NCBI GenBank assembly: GCA_013339895.1
Contig: JABACO010000066.1
Coordinates: forward strand, 107,525-171,524
Direction of reading: 5' to 3'
DNA: 64,000 nucleotides
DNA from: Ephydatia muelleri
Lineage: Eukaryota; Porifera; Demospongiae; Spongillida; Spongillidae
The notes under the pieces were generated by a model, which was not told where the DNA came from, did not search any database, and worked only from the letters and a program-made list of their open reading frames with translations. The position numbers were made by a program, and so were the translations under genes. Shown here piece after piece: positions 10,037 to 21,858 of the stretch; within the stretch, counting starts at the first letter, position 1; every line of letters starts with the position of its first letter.

Positions 10037-10541
10037 CAGGGGTGTGTTTAGCGAGGCTCTTCGGTGCTCGAGCACACACACACACACACACACACACACC
10101 ACACCCTCCCCCTCTAACACATAAGTTGCTCCAACCTTATTCCTTGGCTTGTATACCATAAGCTGGAGAATGGTGGCTATTGTCTTCCCTGTTTCCTTTT
10201 TGCAGCATTGGCCTCCTGGAGGCAGTCCTATGACCACATTTCAAAAGGCATTAGAGTTGATTAGGAAGCATGCAGACATGGGTCACCACAAAGAAGCTGT
10301 GGTTAGGTGCACATTACCCGTCACAACATGCTCAGCGGAATGGACATTCAGTGAGCTAATGCTGATAAAGGTTAAGACTGCTTTGTGTTCGTGCATGACA
10401 ACTGAATAAGTATCACTTCTCCTTATTAATATATACCGGAAGCAATAGATGAATTCTTTCCCCGCAATCCTTTCTTGCTAATTGACCACACTATGCGTAC
10501 TTGCGATAAACCCTCCTCCCTCAAATCCTGGATACGTGCTG
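10037..10541 (+). mobile_element. Internally deleted hAT element, copy 1
   Basis: It starts CAGGGGTGTGTTTAGCGAGG after the exon cassette and ends near TCCTGGATACGTGCTG, consistent with hAT ends. Inside, plus-strand frames give the N-terminal TTF-type finger style (VYHKLENGGY then LPCF) and, after a large deletion, the C-terminal dimerisation motif (LPVTTCSAEWTFSELMLIK). The usual S-A-E-R-S-F is altered to S-A-E-W-T-F. A CA run at 10074-10098 interrupts the left end. It is non-autonomous and decayed. Confidence 0.55.
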
Positions 10542-10860
10542 CACCCGATCGATCGTAAGCGAATACAGTGTCGTCGCGTCACGCTGGTACGTGCATATCT
10601 TATGGTACATGTGAGAGGGAACCTTATCTCTATGCATCGTGTGTCCCCCTCCCTCGTCATCCGGAGGGCGTTGGGTGTACATGTACGTGGTGCAATGATC
10701 AAAACTACGTCCATGATTGAAATGCACCGCCTAAGAATGACAATGACACAACCAGAACAAGCCATGAACAGTACGTGTTTAACCCTTACAATGCAACTGA
10801 AATACACACGCCTCTACATGTGGGCCAAAATACTCACACCAATTGTTCCACACTGATCTT
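10542..10860. repeat. Module beta, copy after the hAT element of unit 1
   Basis: Starts CACCCGATCGATCGTAAGCG and ends near CTTGGCTCCAACG. Related copies lie at 16781-17136, 33283-33646, 38319-38640 and 49015-49437. It carries no convincing gene; the frames on both strands are short and differ between copies. Confidence 0.7.
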
Positions 10861-10929
10861 GGCTCCAACGTTGAGGGTTACAACTTCAATCACGTGACTA
10901 TTGTTGTCAATTTGACGAATTTATAAAAT

Positions 10930-12660
10930 GACCTCACAATAAAAATGTTCCAATGTCAAATTCCTGTATTCCCTCCCTATTCCCTCCCTGTTCTGGTTAA
11001 AAGTTCACACAGCCACTCAAACACAACCGCACACCACACGAAAGTATGCTGTAACCACAAAACTACACTATTAGAAAACAATGCTTGTTGGGTGTCTTGG
11101 AGACGGACTGATGGCAGTGAGGATGATTTTGATGACCTGTTGGATAGGATGAAAGACAACACAGTGCTTCAACAGAACAATAGAGGAAGCCACTTACCAT
11201 CCAGTCTTGTGGGAAATGTAAAAGGAAGAATAAAGGTTTGGTTACATTTGGTGACATGCAGACAGTGAAAATGGGTGGGTATACACAACAGCTCCAAGTG
11301 TACACACACAGGTGTGCAGTCATGGGATGGTGGGTGAACAAAAGCCTGAAACCTGAAAGAGATGGGTCTCGGGGTGGTGGGTTGCCAAAGTTACGTGCCA
11401 CACTTACCCAACAGTTGCATGAGCGTCACGTCACCATCATGTCTACTGCGGGGGAGGGAGGGGGGTGAGGGTGGGTGGGTGGGGGAGGGTGGGTGGGGGG
11501 TGGGGGTGGGAGGGGTGATAACTGGCAGTACTGCCACATATGCATGAAAAGTCAGACATGCTACCACCAAATGTTGTGGTTGTACAGTATGCAAATCCAA
11601 CACATTCATCCTATGCATGCAATATTGGAATGGAGACTTGATAGGTGGAGTTGGCCTAACAACTCCTTGGCAACTGGTACTCAGCAGCCCAGCACTCTAA
11701 CACACACATAAAACCCCCAAAATCAAACAAGATGGGGGCAGATGATGTCATGATGATGCAATCAATGCCATGACAATGGACACCACATGGTGGTGTCCCC
11801 AATGCAAGATCAATCTATGCAGATGGTGTTTCAAGCTGTACCACCATGCACTAAATATGTCTGCTGTAATGAAGTTCGATGAAACACAAACACACCATGC
11901 AGACGGACAAGAGACACACTCCATGCAGAAGCACAAGAGATACACACATCCCATATTCATTCTCATAAATACACACCTCCAACCTTATGGTCTCCATTGC
12001 CCTCCATTATAACCTCTCCCCCCTGGCAAAGCTCAAGCTACATCCCGCTATATAAGAATCTCAAGATGTCTCCCACATAGCTCTCACAAGTTCTGCCACA
12101 TCTCCCCTAGCATTCAGATTCCATCTCTCTGTGTCACAGCGTCTGTGTCAACTGTCAATTCTGTTAGCCAGGGTTAGGGTTATACACCCATAAACATGTA
12201 TACTACATTTACACACAACACAAAGGCACATACACATACCTGCAAGTCATGTACATGTACTTCCACATTCTCATCATGTGCTAGCTGTTAGGACTGCACA
12301 CACCCACTGGGGCATGCAACCCGAGGGAATGGGCTGGGGACACCACCATTAATTAATAGACTCGGATTGGATATTGTTTAAAGTACTTAGCCCTAGTTAA
12401 CCGACGAACTGGGCTGCTATGGCATGCAAGACATTCCTGTAGTACACATGCGCAAGCCTGAGACAAGCGAGTAGTGACACTGGTGAGATTTTCTTTTCCT
12501 TTTAAAGCCCATTTCCTATACAAGGACAATGCAAAACTCTGGGTGGTGTGAGTGGGCAGTGTCATATCACCACACACAATGTTGTACATACGTACCGGAC
12601 ACACCCCCAGACTCATTTTGGTTGAGTTATTAATACCATGTATGAAGGACGAGATAAATA
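10930..12660. repeat. Module gamma, copy 1 (TRIM downstream flank)
   Basis: Non-coding module that precedes (in plus coordinates) the 3' end of a TRIM-NHL gene. Related copies are 38690-40790, 42077-43860 and 50900-52920. It contains a short conserved plus frame (11238-11468, with MGGYTQQLQVYTHRCAVMGW) that stays open in three copies, but the DNA itself is equally conserved, so coding is not shown. One or two copies of the 26-bp ATGCAGAAGCACAAGAG unit lie at about 11898-11945. Confidence 0.6.
11451..11515 (+). repeat. G-rich tract
   Basis: About 65 bases of GGGTGGGTGGGGG-like sequence with many G-runs of three or more, able in principle to form G-quadruplexes. The equivalent tract in the other gamma copies has very different length (39361-39470, 42128-42175, 51492-51745). 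Confidence 0.8.
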
Positions 12661-12755
12661 TAATACATTTATTTAATACTGGTAATTGACTGGCATATAG
12701 AGAACTGCACATTTCTCAACACAGTTGACCATATAAACTTTAATTTCAATCATGT

Positions 12756-14950
12756 TCAAATATTTACACAATACTTCAATACAGTGTTAGCACTATTGTT
12801 AGCAATGAACACACTGCCATCTCTGGGATCTAGTGCAGTACCATGGGGATGCTTCAGATTCCCCACTGTGTGGATCTTGTTTCCCTCAGGATCATAGATG
12901 GAGAGACAATCGCCCCAACACTCACTGACAAGGCTGTAACCTTCACCATCAATGGCTAGTCCTCTGGGACCATTAGGATCACCATACATTCTGACATGCA
13001 CACCTTCTTTGCTAAACACTTTGATAGTGTTTGAACCTTGGGCTGTAACATGAATGTTTCCCTGAGGGTCCAAGGCAAGACCCCATGGAGACTGAAAACT
13101 ATGATTGCCTGAGCCATTACCATCTATGGTTAATAACCAACCACCATTTTCATTGAATAATTGTATCCTATGGTTATTAAAGTCAGAGACAATCAGTTTG
13201 TTGTTGGAGTCAATGATGACAGCCACTGGCCAATTGAACTGTCCCTGACCTGATCCCTGCTGACCAAACTTATGAAGGAACTTTCCACTTGATGTCAACT
13301 TCTGTACACGATGGTTGCCACTATCAGCAACATACAACACATCTCCCTTGATGGATATACCACGTGGATAAGAGAACTGACCATCACCACTTCCACTACT
13401 ACCTATGGTACTCTTCCGTTGACCTGTTTGATCAAACACATAAATGCAGTGATCACCACTCCCTACATAGATGTCTCCATTGTCATGGATGGCTACACAT
13501 CTAGGTGCCTTACACTGGATCACTTGTTGGTTATTACATAAGGTATGGTAGTCACGTTTAGGCCTCACATCAAGGTCATTAGGACTATTCTGTACATGCT
13601 GACCATCCATTGTGATGAGGAGCTGGTGAGGACCAGCAGTTTGAGGGGTGAGGGTGATGGTGTAGGTACCATCCCTGTGGTCCTCCACCTCTCCATACAC
13701 AACTGCTCTATTATGGGTCTTGGACCTCATCTCACCCTTCACCTCTACACCACCATGTGGGTACTCAGCCCCCTCTGAGGTCTTGCTTTGTACCTTAACA
13801 TGGTACCTGGTCCCCACCCTGGCTACTGATGTGGACATCCATGTGCATGAAGATGGAGAAGGGGAGAATACAATAATTTCACCTAATTTGGATAGCTGCC
13901 TGACAAGATCATCTGTTTTCACAGACACAGATATGTTGCTGTGTTGGTTTGGAGTGAGGGAAATGGTCTGGACCCTCTTGAGGGTGGCCTGCAGTTCAGT
14001 GGGTATGAGTCCTCCCAATGCTACAATCTCATGGTCAGTGTGGGTCTGCAGAATCTGGGAGGCCATATCAGTGTAGTGACCAATGTCTCCAACCATCTTC
14101 TCAAAATGTTCCTTCTGGAGGGTCAGAGCTGTTGTCTTGGACAGTGAAATGGCCTCCAACTCCGATAATAGTGTCTTTTTCCTTTCATCCAATCTTTGCT
14201 GAAGTATTTCAAAGGCTTGGTTGATGGCCAAGAAAGCAGTTCGTTTGGATATCTCCACTTGTTCTATCATCCTGTTATTTTCATCAATGGCTCCAGTCAG
14301 CTTTGTCACTACCTCGTTTGCATCTTCAAGTGCTCCTGAGATTTCCATTTGATGGGTCTTTGCTACTGTGGATATTTCCTTCACAGAGTGGCTTTTGTGG
14401 GTACCTGTAGTGCAGTGAGGGCATACCAGCAAGCTACAAGTCTCACAATAAAATTCAATTTATTGTCCTCATGGTTAGGCTGAGAGCAGTAATGATCTCC
14501 TGGCTTCATGGTGGTGTGCAGTTGTCTGGCTCCCTCCTGGTCTAGTCCAACAATTATGTGTCTGGACACTATTCGATTGCGCTTGTGGTGTTCAAGGCAG
14601 AAGGCACACAGAAAGTGATGGCAAGCACAACAGAACACCACTGCAGGATCACTGCTTCCTTCAGCGCATTGGTCACATGCTACATCACTGTTACTGGTCA
14701 TCTTGGACATGTACCCTGCTACCTCTACTTCAAATCCAAGATGGAGGTTCTGAGGGAGAACACTGGCCCCTCCCACTGGGATGTTGATGTTTTGTTCACA
14801 GATGGGACATTGGAACATTTGTTGGGAACCACTTTTCTCTATCTCATGATGGAGACATTGTAGACAGGAGTGCAAACATGACAGAATTCTTGGATCATTG
14901 TAGGGCTTGGAGCACACACCACAGGTCATGTGTGGAAAGGGTTTCTCCAT
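12756..14950 (-). pseudogene. TRIM-NHL gene copy 1, single one-base frameshift
   Basis: Predicted E3 ubiquitin ligase with RING, two B-boxes, coiled coil, filamin repeat and six NHL blades, as in the TRIM71/LIN-41 class. The ATG at 14950 (G at -3, G at +4) is used; the in-frame GTG two codons upstream is not a start. RING Cys/His ligands are present (CGVC, CLHS, CLQC, CPIC), but the segment after CLHS lacks the Phe codon found in other copies (CLHSCLQC against CLHSFCLQC), which removes one residue and spoils ligand spacing. At about 14450 an A-run is one base shorter than in copy 2, shifting the frame in B-box 2. Downstream, coiled coil, filamin and NHL parts are fully open to the stop at 12756. 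A polyadenylation signal (AATAAA on the minus strand) lies at 12668-12673. A homopolymer assembly error is possible for the frameshift. Confidence 0.85.
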
Positions 14951-16780
14951 AACCACACTGTTGGTAGTGAAGAATAAAATAGTGCAGTCTATACAAAAGC
15001 ACTTGAATTTATGGACCTACGCAATTCAAAATCAATTAAACTACTGTACATGTGTTACAGCTTCAGGGCTAGTATTGTAGCATAAGAATCCAAACACCTG
15101 ATGAATGCTTAGCTATAGATATGCATAACAGCATATAAATGACCACCGGACAATAGCTAAAATATTATGGTTTCTCCATAACCACACTGTTGGTAGTGAA
15201 GAATACAATAACTAAATTTAGTAGTCTATCCAGTCCTTACGCAGCACTTGAATTATTTAGCCCATTCAAATCAACATTAAAATGGGTATGTTGCAAAAAG
15301 TGCAACACAGGGTTAGTATTACAGTATAAGAATCCAGACACCTGGTTAATTCTTAGCTAGTTATGCAAGATGGAACATAAAAGAACACAGGAGTGTGGTC
15401 CTCAATCACGGAAATAAAAGGAGTACATAGCAGCTGACTAGTTAACAACCGTTGTAGTCTCTATGTCTTAGACAATTCTGTTAGTGGTTACCTAAACCTG
15501 GTCGTGTCCATAATGGTCAAAACATAATCAATGTGCTGAATTTGTTAAACCAGTGGTTAAGGTAATTGAATTTCAATATCAAATGGATACCAATTAACAG
15601 TACATAGCCATACCTAAGTGAAAGAAATACTATTACAAAACAAATTAATAAAAACATCATCAAGTACAAAAAGCTAACACTTTGCCCACACGTGTTCATG
15701 TAGGTTAACAATAGTGATTTGGAAGGTAGTTTGGAAGCAGATTTTGAGGGTTATTTTGATTATTTGATGACGATAGACAGTTTCTGAAAAACACAATACA
15801 TACTGTGTACATATTTTAAAATAGAAAATATTCCATCGATGCAATTTTACAAATTTTTCAATGCATAAATTGACCATCGACGCAAAGTCCGTATCGATTG
15901 AAGCCTGTCTTCAGAAATTTCAATCACAATAATTGACAAGCATGCTATGCCAACAAACATAATTTCTTGATTTGAAATATCCTTCTTATATTGATGGCTT
16001 ATAAATTCCATTACCAGCAGATGACTTATGGGATGTGGTTGTTGCTAATTGTGTCCAGATACTGCTCTTGATCCTCTTGATCACCATGCCATGACCTGCA
16101 GGCATGAGGGAGATGTGGCCATATACCCTAACTGCATGTGGGATGTGGTCGTTGACCTCTGTTGTCATGCCAACATGATGAACAGTTAGTGTGGAGAAGG
16201 GTCATGGCATAACAAGAGACCACACCACACCTGCTGACATGCTCATTGCTGGAAGGGACAGAGGCAAACCTGCCACATTAGATATCACCATTACATCACC
16301 ACTGCTCTGCCATCTTGGGTGAGTCGTGTGAACAGGATAGGGAAGCCTATGCAGATGAGGACCACAAGCTCCACTCCAATGGACCCAAATGCCAGGAGTT
16401 GGGTTGGTCCTGCATGCCATTGGCTGCGGGGAAGTATGGCAATTGAGGCAAAGAGGCCACAACACCATCTGCAGGCTAGTGTTCCACCTGCCCCTTCACC
16501 TGTCCTCCACCAAGCCAGTACTTGTGGCTTACACTTATGGCCAGCTGAAAAGCCACATAGGATCGAATTATGTCTGTTCCAGCTAACAATACTGGCGGAA
16601 AGCGAGATTTGAAAGAGTCTGACTCCTTGAGATGGATTAAACGGATTGGAAGTGTAATTGTGATGTGAAAGCACAAGAACTAATCACGCTCATCTATTCC
16701 ATTACGTAGTTTAGTTGATTACTTACACTTTAGTGAATACATTCTGCAGTCTCCATCATTGCATCGGATTGGAAACTCAT
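14951..16780. repeat. Module delta, copy 1 (TRIM upstream flank and RT relic)
   Basis: 14951-15170 is the upstream flank of TRIM copy 1. At 15172-15235 the same flank begins again (GTTTCTCCATAACCACACTGTTGGTAGTG), including the reverse complement of the TRIM start codon region, without a gene attached: an orphan 5' end of a lost TRIM copy. The rest matches delta copies at 46113-48120, 56835-58126 and 59725-61168. No functional gene is seen. Confidence 0.65.
16200..16680 (+). pseudogene. Reverse-transcriptase ORF C-terminal relic, copy 1
   Basis: Plus-strand frames, broken by stops and shifts, read SPLHHHCSAILGESC, REAYADEDHKLHSN, KCQELGWSCMPLA then YGN-GKEA, then in another frame RLVFHLPLH and YGQLKSH. 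This pattern (short His/Cys-containing stretch, C..LGW.FMPL, G-W/N, then YGRL near the end) is what I know from the end of invertebrate retroelement reverse-transcriptase polyproteins. No RT catalytic core is present. The minus-strand frame over the same bases (16202-16468) has no support. Confidence 0.4.
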
Positions 16781-17136
16781 CACGTGCGCCATTCATATGC
16801 CCACGAGCTATGCGTGCAAGTAAGAAAGAGCGAGAGTGGTAGTGTGGCTTCGTCACCCGGAGAGCGTTGGGTGTAAACGTGCGTACACATGTAGTACAGT
16901 GTAATGTTCAAATGCATTAGAAAATCACGTCCATGATCCAAATGCACCGCCGAAGAATGACAATGACACAAGCCATGAACAGTATGTGTTTAACCCTTAC
17001 AACGCAACTGAAATGCACTCGCCTCTACTGCACTGTGAGAAACACTAGCTAGGATAATGAACTTCACACCATTTTACCCACCCAGTTTAAAAAAATAATG
17101 GTTTACCTATTCTTTGGCTCCAACGTTTCCATGTGT
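16781..17136. repeat. Module beta, end of unit 1
   Basis: Matches 33283-33646 and 49015-49437; each ends in TTTGGCTCCAACGTTTCCATGTG and runs straight into module alpha, so this is the junction between tandem units. No gene. Confidence 0.75.
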
Positions 17137-18219
17137 CGATCAGTTTACTTGTGCACAACTTCGAGATCGCGCGATCACGTGATTGTTTTGAAAATGACCT
17201 TAATATCACGTGAATGTATAAAAATGACCTTATTAAAATATCTCAATGTTATTATTTCACACACATCTCCTGTTAAAATGCAGGAACAAATTTTAATGCC
17301 TCTCTCAACAGTGTAATTCAACTGTACTTGTGTTAGAGATCATCATTCTCTGCGCTTGTGTTCCGTACTATACTACACTGCACCAAAGATATTAACAAGT
17401 AAACTGATTGTACAATAATTAGAAATGTTCCAATGTCATTTCCTCTTCCCTCCCTATTCCCCTATATAGCATATCACACACCTTTACTCCAGGTCAGATT
17501 GGTTAAATGTTCATTGTGCACATTGTCACACAAACACAAAATCACACACAAACACAGAAAAGAACAAATTACAAAACATACACTCCCACCTACAGATAGA
17601 CGGACATACATACTTTGAGTGGGAGTGGGCCCATCTTCTAGGATTAAACCAAAGCAGGACTGAAAACACCACTCCCATACCAGATTACAACAGTTGCACC
17701 CAACCCACAAAGTTCTATGTCGATCATTTGCTCTCCAGCCAATCTTCATGGTCTATGTCATTGTCAAGGAACCTTCCACTCTCCAGACCTGCCAACAACA
17801 CATATCAAACACAATGAGAAAATGTTGCATCATTACAAATCTGATGACTTGTAGGCATGTGTAAAAGAGTGGTGGATTGGCTAGACACATGGCCCATGAT
17901 CTATTTTGAATAGTTCACAGTGCACATTTGCCACACACACATTTTGCAGCATGTTCACAGACACTTAGACTGACACCCAAAGGTGTGTAACCCTATTTAA
18001 ACCACCAAACACATGATCATATTTACACACATGTACCATGACAGCTGCAAATGTGGGTGTGTCTTTTACTGGGAATGTGAATCAGCCAAAGATGGTCACA
18101 GCTGAGCACATAACAGTATGTGATTGTGTATGTGTACATCATTAACTAATTCTACAGACAATGACTTAGGAAATTATTTCCTCACTATATAACTGGGTTA
18201 AAGGCTCATTTGCACCCTG

Positions 18220-18293
<74 letters not shown>

Positions 18294-18310
18294 ACGCACA
18301 CTGTACAAAC
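17137..18310. repeat. Module alpha, copy 2, ending in CA microsatellite
   Basis: Aligns with 1-1161 and continues uninterrupted through CAGACAATGACTTAGGAAAT (about 18155), which is the empty site for the CACTA insertion of unit 1. A pure CA tract occupies about 18222-18292. No gene is supported. Confidence 0.85.
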
Positions 18311-18702
18311 ACACTCACACACACACACACACATACATGTACACACACACTAACAACACACACAGCTCATAGTCTGACTGTTCTGGCTTCACAAACAACT
18401 TAGTTTTGCATTCAAGGAAAGGGCTCCTGAATTGTAGAAATTTTGTCCATAGTATTTTACAACTGAGGGTTTGGGTGCAGACTGCAGAGATAGTACCAGT
18501 ACAAGTTAAATGTACTTATTACCACTCTCCCACTTTCATACTGGATGCCGATTGTTGTCTCTCCATCTGATGCATTCAAAATAGTACTAATGTTGTGTTA
18601 TCCACACATATGGGATGGTTGTATTTCAATGAGCTTTTTCAAATCAAAACTTATACACAAGCTAGCATACACATCACACATACATATAGAGATCATAGAT
18701 AC

Positions 18703-18743
<41 letters not shown>

Positions 18744-20387
18744 CATGCATGCAGACTGAGAGGGAGAAAGGATAGATTTATAGCCATTTACACAAGAGAT
18801 ACACACACATACACGCGCGCACACACACACGCACGCACAGAACACTTACATGTATACTCTCACTTGGTACAGCCAACAACTAATGCTACTAGTTAGTACT
18901 CCTTGGTACAGCCAGCGAATATCGAATAGATGTCCTGGACTCGAGCTCGAGCCAGCTATACTAGAGCTCTAGCTAGTACTCAGTAACTTAACTGTAATAG
19001 CGTATACGTATACGCTAAGCTAGCCAATGTACCAGTTAATTTATTGTGTTGCATGTAGCCATATATCCGTATCCATGGAAGCTACACTCAACAAGATGGC
19101 GCTAATTGAATCCTAGTCCTTGTGACCCAAAACAATTTAAAATTCAAATGGCCAAAATCTAAACTAGGTAAAAAATTTTAATTTAAATACCTCTAAAAAT
19201 AATAATACAACTGCACGATCACTTATTCTGGAGGCCCACAAAAACTGAATCTAAACTTGTGTAAGAATTATGAGCTGCAGAATACATTAATTAAGTGTGC
19301 AAAAGTTGGATTTCCATACATCTCTATGGAAAGTGGTGTTTTCACAAAATTACAACCATTTGCAATAATAAACAGGTGTTTTTTGGTCTAAATCAAGGTC
19401 ATATGTACATGAAGCAATGTTGATAGCCACAAAAGATGTACCTACGTTTATAATTAACAATCAAGTCTATGGGAGTTATCCGGAAGTATACGCGAATGTA
19501 CAAACCGCAACAATCGTCAATTCCCTTTGACCACACATTTCTGGATATGCTTTGACACTTACAAAACATGTAACCCTGCAGGTTCATGATAAACCATCCC
19601 TTGCAGCAAACGTGTGCTGTTGTACAGCTGTACCTCAATGATAGGCCAGTGATGCTGTAATGAATATAATGAGGTTATGTACCTCTCTTGGCATGGGCTT
19701 ATGTATATGATTGCTTCTGAGTGACATGTGTAAATCAGTTAAAATAAAAATAGAAACTAGTCATCTGTGTGCCATTTGCCACACTTGATGCTTCAAAGCT
19801 TCTTGCACTTGGCCTCATGCCAAAGCATGTCTGTTCGAGTACATGTGTAATGTGAGTGCATGTGCATTGTTTACATGACCCGCCTCCTTCGATACAGAAC
19901 ACTTCAATGATGTTATGTAATGATGGAATACGTTGTCTGCAGAGCGTCTGAGCATGCAAGCAGAACACGAATATATTCTTATCACGATACAAATGATGGG
20001 TAGTTAATAAGCAACTGGCGTAACTATCAGCCAATGTCTCTTTGAACCCAGCTTTACAGCAGCACACATAGGTCTGCGTCCTCTGATATATTCTGAGTAG
20101 CTATACTGGACCTACGAATGCAACATGCAATAGGTTGGGTTCATTAGTGGGTGGTGCAACATAAAACACACACATTTTAGCATGCAAGGCCTAATTTTAA
20201 TGCTATAATTCTACTCCAAATACTGTGGAAAGCAGCCCGAGTCACCCAACTACATGAATCACGTGATCTGAAGGACTAGCTGGGAGGGTGATAGTACTGA
20301 ATCTCTCTACTGGGAGGAGGTGCTCTGTTCTGTGAATGAACATATTATGGTGTCTGTAATCATCAGGGGGAGGATATGACTGGTCCT
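18311..20387. repeat. Module epsilon, copy 1
   Basis: Matches 34981-37016 closely, with small indels. It has CA runs at 18704-18737 and 18799-18835, a short palindrome GCGTATACGTATACGC at about 19002-19017, and no recognisable gene. The minus frames at 19399-19638 and 19735-20067 are open in both copies and one is followed by a GTAAGTGTC donor-like site, but I recognise no protein in them. Confidence 0.6.
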
Positions 20388-20600
20388 CGAGGGGGAGTGT
20401 GGGGGAGACATGACTGGTGAGGGGAGTGTGGGGGAGACATGACTGGTGAGGGGGAGACATGACTGGTGAGGGGAGTGTGGGGGAGACATGACTGGCGAGG
20501 GGAGTGTGGGGGAGACATGACTGGTGAGGGGGAGAGTGGGGGAGACATGACTGGTGAGGGGGAGTGTGGGGGGAGACATGACTGGTGAGGGGGAGTGTGG
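20388..20600 (+). repeat. 29-31 bp minisatellite, short array
   Basis: About seven monomers of GGGGAGACATGACTGGTGAGG plus AGTGTGG, with a shorter 19-base form (lacking AGTGTGGGG) interspersed. Same family as the arrays at 21859, 25672 and 37017. The proline/serine-rich frames on the minus strand are not genes. Confidence 0.9.
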
Positions 20601-21278
20601 AGTAATTCCATGCCTAGTGTACGCAACTTTCTGCATGTCGGTCTCGAATTTCTCCCAAACTTATTTTATGGGTAAGGGGGTCATGAGACATGACTAAATA
20701 CAAAAGGTCACCACCTAGAGGTCTGTGGTCGTGGAGATATTATTGGACATGATTGTGACCTTTTCCTTGGACACTGTGTTTTTGATGCCATGTATTTTGT
20801 GTACCCCTTCACATATCACAATCAATTTAGCATTAAATAAAAGCTCCTTCATGAAGGTATTATGAGGGATATTTAAACTTTATTAAGTGGGTGTGGTGAA
20901 ATAATTTCTGTCGTTCACCTTTTGTATAATTAGATAACAATTGATCTGCCATACCAAATTCTACCTTTTAAATGTCACAAAAAGTCTTCAATATGGAGAG
21001 GTTATATGCAAAATTTGGAGGTGGGATGGCACTGGGTTTAGGATGTAGCACATGGAAAGATACTGATTCCAGCTGTGATGGCCTGTCTCCAACCTAACCA
21101 CATAAGTTTAGGTTTTGAAAGGCTATCAAAACATCTCTGACTTAACACAACTGTCATAACCACTGAGGCCCAAGGGTTGCTGGGAAACACAGGCATACAA
21201 AGAATACTGTATAGATACTTCTCTCCTGTCCCTTCCCTTCCATACATGCACACACAGGTAAATATATAAACTCTTTCA
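20601..21278. other. Unique sequence, no feature seen
   Basis: Sequence without copies elsewhere in the window. It lies downstream of the gene tail at 21279-21822 (which reads toward it) and may be its 3' region; no polyadenylation signal or frame is convincing. Confidence 0.4.
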
Positions 21279-21822
21279 CTACTTGCGATCCTGAAGTGCT
21301 TGTGTTGCTCTGTCCATTTCATTGTCAGTAAGAGTGTAAGTTTGTCCAGGGTAGGTTGTAGGCTCAACAAAAGTCAGAATGACACTGATGTGCACTGTTA
21401 ATATGTCAGCTTTGTGAGGATAGAGAAATGACCTGCTAGGCCCACGTGGATGAAGGAATGACAATGTCACTTCCTGCATTTCAGGATTAGTTCCTGTCAC
21501 ACAGGCAACCCACCAGGCACCATCGTAGATAGCAGTCACATAACCTTTTACATCACACATATTTCTTTGATGTGATACCACAACTTGTACAGCTTTGATC
21601 ACAGCTTGCACTGTACTCCAGCACTTGCAGTGTGCTAGTGTCAACAGGCACAAAGCAGTGCAACCTTTGGGTACCGGCTATGGTTTTGGCCTTGGAAGAC
21701 CTTTCTTGCAGCAAGGTTTCTTCATTGCCCCATTCTTCAGTGGTGATGAATTTAAAAGTGATACCCCCTGTAACTGGGTCTGCATTGTGCCTTTTGACAC
21801 TAGCACACTGCAAGTGGATCAA
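21279..21822 (-). pseudogene. C-terminal fragment of an invertebrate repeat protein (FLHPxGP domain)
   Basis: Two overlapping minus-strand frames together give TAGTQRLHCFVPVDTSTL-like sequence, then KGYVTAIYDGAWWVACV, FLHPRGPSRSFLYP and a C-terminal stop at 21279. I recall this order (LHCF-P, a Y-D-WW-Tudor-like strand pair, F-HP-GP) at the end of uncharacterised, probably transposon-derived, cnidarian and sponge proteins; its function is unknown to me. A frame change occurs at about 21600-21650, and the 5' side runs into an inverted duplication of itself and then a minisatellite. Truncated and probably not functional. Confidence 0.45.
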
Positions 21823-21858
21823 AGCTGTACAAGTTGTGGCATCACATCAAAGAAATTG
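21548..21858. repeat. Inverted duplication of the gene tail next to the minisatellite
   Basis: 21549-21660 (ATTTCTTTGATGTGATACC ... TGTCAACAGGCACAAAGCAG) is repeated inverted at about 21783-21857 (TGTGCCTTTTGACACTAGCA ... ATCACATCAAAGAAAT). The right arm lacks about 20 bases of the left arm. About 120 bases of unique coding sequence separate the arms. The right arm ends exactly where the minisatellite begins. Confidence 0.75.

Noticed and set aside
11238-11468. Conserved plus-strand ORF in gamma copies
   Set aside because: Open in three copies, but the whole module is equally similar at DNA level, so protein-level conservation is not shown.
12165-12185. TTAGGG telomere-like motif (also near 40390, 43310 and 52480)
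   Set aside because: Only AGGGTTAGGGTTAT, about two units, in the same place in each gamma copy; not a telomeric array.
14440-14460. Programmed frameshift in TRIM copy 1
   Set aside because: The site is a T-run one base shorter than in the intact copy; simple deletion or sequencing error explains it.
13311-14863. Plus-strand frames of 60-120 codons over TRIM genes
   Set aside because: They recur at the same place in every TRIM copy and mirror the minus-strand gene; none has its own motif.
19399-20067. Exon-like frames in epsilon with a GTAAGTGTC donor
   Set aside because: Open in both copies, but no protein family is recognised and the acceptor is weak.
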